Source of the DNA: Linnemannia schmuckeri
Taxonomy: Eukaryota; Mortierellomycota; Mortierellomycetes; Mortierellales; Mortierellaceae
Assembly (NCBI GenBank): GCA_029449235.1
Contig: JANATG010000008.1
Span: 2,480,001-2,544,000 of the forward strand
Reading direction: 5' to 3'
DNA: 64,000 nucleotides
Shown here: piece by piece, positions 61,701 to 64,000 of the stretch
How the letters are laid out: every line of letters begins with the position of its first letter
Numbering within the stretch: the first letter of the stretch is position 1
Notes under the pieces: generated by a model
What the model saw: the letters and a program-made list of their open reading frames with translations, nothing else
What the model was told of the DNA's origin: nothing
The model's database searches: none
Translations under genes and position numbers: made by a program

Positions 61701-64000
61701 ATCAGTTGTTAGGTACGCTCCTAAGGACGACGAGTGTTCTTGGAAGGCAGATTTCTTCAGCCTGAAGCCCGAGGTCACTCTCCTCCGAGATGTAAGTCTG
61801 CTGAGTCGCTCCGGCAACAAGTTCCGATTTATCCACAGATCTGTTTTGGAGTACTTTTATTCCTGTACTATCTGTCCGCCTTCTGATAACAATGGAGGAT
61901 ATGCTTCGCAAAACCATGTCGACTTTTCTACCGTATTTCTCTCGAATGCCGAGCACCCATTGACCCATAGGAACCTTGTCGCTGAGCCTTCAATCCTTCA
62001 GTTCCTGGCCGAGCGCGTTCACTCGTACCCCCATTTCAAACGGCATCTCCATTCCATCCTCGAGCAATCTAAGACTGACGATAAGGCGGGCATGGCGGCA
62101 GCGAATGCCATTACCATCTTGGTCAGGGCTGGTATTCGCTTCAATGGCGAGGACCTGCAAAGCATCCGGATCCCGGGAGCTGATGTGTCTAATGGTCAGT
62201 TCGACACCGCACAGCTTCAGGGGGCCGATTTGAATGGAGTCAACTTCACCAAGAGCTGGATTCGACAGGCAGATTTCACGGGTGCACAGATGCAAGGAGT
62301 TCAGTTTGGAGAATTGCCTTATTTGAATATGCCAGAACAGGTGTGTTCATGCGCATTTTCACCCGATGGCAAAGCATTTGCCGTCGGCCTTGATCGTGGA
62401 GACATCACTTTATACAACACAGCAACCTGGACCAAGATCTGCCCTTTTCAAGGCCATCGAAGGTCTGTCTGCAGCCTTGCTTTTTCACCATGCAGTCGCC
62501 AGCTTCTTTCTGCTAGTGAAGATTGCACAATACGGTTGTGGGACAAACAAACGGGACAATCCCTGTTGGTTTTGGAAGGACACAGTGGTGAAGTGACTGC
62601 AGCAGCCTTTTCACCTTTAGGAAAGCAGATCGCATCGGGGAGTCGCGACAAGACCATTAGGCTGTGGAACGTTCAGTGCAGCCCTGCTACTTTCATTTCG
62701 ATCAAAGTCGACAGTGACGTGTCCAGTGTTATATACTCGCCTGACGGGTTGCATGTCGCATCTTCCAGCGGAGATATGACTATACGGGTATTCGACACTC
62801 ATACGTGCCTACCAGTATTGACTCTGAGCGAGTGGTCAGCACCGACTCCGAGGAGCTCGTTGTGGGATATTTGGTGTAGCGTGTCGGGTATTGTTTGCAT
62901 CGCTTATTCACCCAATGGTGAGCGCATAGTTTCCGGAGATAGAGGAGGCGAGCTGCAGCTTTGGAATGTCATGGACGGTCAGCCAGAGTCCAAATGGAAG
63001 GGACATGCCGAAGATATTACGAACCTCGTTTTTTCACCAAACGGCCATTGGATCGCCTCAACCAGTTGTGACAATACTATCAAGCTATGGAATGCACATA
63101 CAGGAGCCCCTGTGTCTACCTTCTCAGGTCATACCAGCTCTGTTTCAAGCTTGGCGTTCTCTCCGGACAGTCCACTGTTGGCGTCGAGCAGTCTGGACAA
63201 GACTGTGCGGATTTGGCAGATGAGTTCAACGGAAGGAGTAGCACATTATTCCTCGGGTGCAATCAACCCGGTCTCAAATATTGTATACTCTTCAAACGGT
63301 CGATTCCTCCTCACTGTAACTAAGGATAGGCATGCCTGCCAATATGATGCAGCCACTGGTGCACCCGGTCTACCTTTCTTTGTCGGTTACGTACATTGCA
63401 TAGCATATTCCGTAGTTGAGTCTCGATTCGCCACAGCTTCCGGCTACGATGTCACGATCTGGAATGCAGAAACGGGTCTGGTTGACTTTGTTTTGACTGG
63501 TCACACAGAGGAGGTGAAAACTATTGCATTCTCTCGTTGCGGCAGATGGATTGCTACTGGCAGCGAGGATGCAACCATACGATTGTGGGATGTTCGTTCA
63601 CGAACACATGTCAGGACTCTTTCTGGCCACACTGACTGGATTTCAAGTCTCGCCATGTCGGCGAACAAAGGTTGCATCATTTCCGGGAGCATCGATGGAA
63701 GCATTCGAGCATGGAACGTGAACACTGGCGTGTCGAGAGTGTGTATCAGCGAAGAGCATGAGGTCTTGGCTTCGATTCCATATACGGATGAGACCTTGGA
63801 AGACAGTGATGAGGCCAGAATAGCATTCATCATGGATATGAAATATTCACCTAGTACACGCCAGATCGCCTCCACGCACGGACACAAGAAAGTGCTACTA
63901 TGGGACGAGGAAACTGACGAATTTCAGCATACCTTGGAGCATGACTTTAACATTATCTGCTTTGAATATTCATCCTGCGGTCAGTGGATCACAACCAGCA
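58705..64000 (+). CDS. NLR-2: NACHT-pentapeptide-WD40 STAND protein, open to window edge
   Basis: Frame open from ATG 58,705 to base 64,000 (1,765 codons plus 1 nt); the 3' end is outside. Full-length homologue of NLR-1 in the same domain order: Ser/Thr/Pro-rich start (MISSSPSGNSP), the shared helical region (TQLVYCCSLLARAQ, VLLQGLVQLIECAS, YLTWALSRVLDVMV), NACHT with Walker A GDSGSGKST (728-736) and Walker B LICDGYDE (797-804), LMDLVKNPFLLTLCLE, RFIHRSVLEYFYSC, the pentapeptide part (GADVSNGQFDTAQLQGADL) and at least 12 WD40 blades (LWDKQTG, LWNVQCS, LWNAHTG, LWDVRSR). No stop or frameshift. NACHT and pentapeptide parts are nearly alike between the two; WD40 blades differ more, including an insertion (SEWSAPTPRSS) not in NLR-1. 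Confidence 0.92.
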   Translation, partial: MISSSPSGNSPPQPISPATSSLGQAEMTTGDERTLSQLEHSAALGGTPVRTGNIPTVVQAIAAVHLVPPTTLSPHGCHIAASASTGSVKNQFLDSQSTPSTTNPLKLSIRRRILRFFKNGSKTGDTIASVPASLVPASPAPSVHATVLEADVTAVPLDARSLTPRIQGITVMPTAPVIQIQQAVVAQSPLRLDIFPKNVVSPTLTADLPKPEARIEMTTQLVYCCSLLARAQTSLPSPGSGTSLLDACDVQALPLDKKQRHWVQQVQSSKHDEFKFRWLIDQLVKGFADDKLKAPATVSEIVLVGPVLDRVTYRSMLSCFIAKFKTTTPLDVVLLQGLVQLIECASAGYLVDDDLVKIAKVLSKELMVTHTGTSDHPLYLTWALSRVLDVMVASEVKDLDRDRDHQPILQLLRGLKESDNVYLRYQAAYAYQALQYAPDDETPLQVVWRYTQGVALAVSAATSVFKLDPLQLIEGLERLQQIGGSAFEVIKSGIESLKSFVDVGQGAATASKRIYNSQEKQAWYLTLQLAAGYVQRGQLQDFNNLVCNAPCRRSANFQWGVCRLLGEIAADPLWDVCTRQQAVEFLGELYASEIDWKPHADVKYWILTILVQISQLLDFQIKDHALTMLDDLSKDGTTAFSGSHPLSTRLSLPETFLLLAKVQDIPKVEHELQTLRKQRMSEYKQMKAVYIAPMAKPNLQALDNNVFPLMKNVKRFLEGDSQVMLILGDSGSGKSTFNRYLEYRLWRKYESGGRIPLFINLPVLEKPEKELVAEQLRTFDFSDEQIRELKAHRQFTLICDGYDERQLRSNLHTTNLLNQPGQWKTKLTITCRSQYLGRDYRDCFVPKASSKYYCSANDLFQEAVIAPFSKDQIEDYVKRYVPLEPRTWAKKDYMDKLTKIPNLMDLVKNPFLLTLCLESLPSVVEGKTDLSRLQITRVQLYDNFVDHWMTCNKRRLHELKLDGNDLKVRQELLDDGFEKNGIKFQQNLAAAIFREQEGQSVVRYAPKDDECSWKADFFSLKPEVTLLRDVSLLSRSGNKFRFIHRSVLEYFYSCTICPPSDNNGGYASQNHVDFSTVFLSNAEHPLTHRNLVAEPSILQFLAERVHSYPHFKRHLHSILEQSKTDDKAGMAAANAITILVRAGIRFNGEDLQSIRIPGADVSNGQFDTAQLQGADLNGVNFTKSWIRQADFTGAQMQGVQFGELPYLNMPEQVCSCAFSPDGKAFAVGLDRGDITLYNTATWTKICPFQGHRRSVCSLAFSPCSRQLLSASEDCTIRLWDKQTGQSLLVLEGHSGEVTAAAFSPLGKQIASGSRDKTIRLWNVQCSPATFISIKVDSDVSSVIYSPDGLHVASSSGDMTIRVFDTHTCLPVLTLSEWSAPTPRSSLWDIWCSVSGIVCIAYSPNGERIVSGDRGGELQLWNVMDGQPESKWKGHAEDITNLVFSPNGHWIASTSCDNTIKLWNAHTGAPVSTFSGHTSSVSSLAFSPDSPLLASSSLDKTVRIWQMSSTEGVAHYSSGAINPVSNIVYSSNGRFLLTVTKDRHACQYDAATGAPGLPFFVGYVHCIAYSVVESRFATASGYDVTIWNAETGLVDFVLTGHTEEVKTIAFSRCGRWIATGSEDATIRLWDVRSRTHVRTLSGHTDWISSLAMSANKGCIISGSIDGSIRAWNVNTGVSRVCISEEHEVLASIPYTDETLEDSDEARIAFIMDMKYSPSTRQIASTHGHKKVLLWDEETDEFQHTLEHDFNIICFEYSSCGQWITTS

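Overview
The window is nuclear DNA of a filamentous fungus, most likely an early-diverging lineage such as Mortierellomycotina. That placement is inference: no rRNA or other marker is present. It rests on many short GT-AG introns (about 60 to 400 nt), fungal ALG9, GMA12/MNN10-type and ribokinase genes, F-box/LRR and kelch genes, very large single-exon NACHT-pentapeptide-WD40 proteins, and mixed LINE, Tc1/mariner, piggyBac and PIF/Harbinger elements.

Left part (1-27,500) is a normal gene region: the 3' end of a GT34 glycosyltransferase; a seven-exon ribokinase; a large NACHT/WD40 receptor-like gene (NLR-1); an orphan 124-aa gene; a membrane J-domain protein; an MSS4/DSS4-like Rab chaperone; a PB1+SAM adaptor; the ER mannosyltransferase ALG9; a decayed F-box/LRR gene; an intact F-box-like gene and a further fragment. 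Exon structures were rebuilt by hand from splice signals and reading-frame continuity.

Middle part (about 28,000-57,000) is a nested transposon island. A dead Tc1 element splits a small host ORF. A LINE truncates a kelch gene; the LINE itself carries a two-gene DDE (IS630/Tc1-type) transposon inserted exactly at its ORF2 stop codon. A dead mariner holds both a probable solo LTR and an intact piggyBac-like element. A PIF/Harbinger element with transposase and Myb-like accessory gene follows, then several dispersed non-coding repeats, a possible MULE relic and a truncated XPG-like nuclease gene. Two host-like small genes sit in the island: a 59-aa secreted cysteine-rich peptide (41,049) and a putatively N-myristoylated orphan (48,602, minus strand).

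Right part (57,480-64,000) holds a second NACHT/WD40 gene (NLR-2), same strand as NLR-1 and open to the window edge. NLR-1, NLR-2 and the orphan 124-aa gene share a homologous 5' leader with conserved splice donors, so one transcription/leader module appears to have been copied in front of three genes.

The strongest leads are this shared leader module, the two-gene DDE transposon with a TTGCGCG terminus, the piggyBac-like element whose insertion left an AT rather than a TTAA duplication, and the unlisted small secreted peptide.
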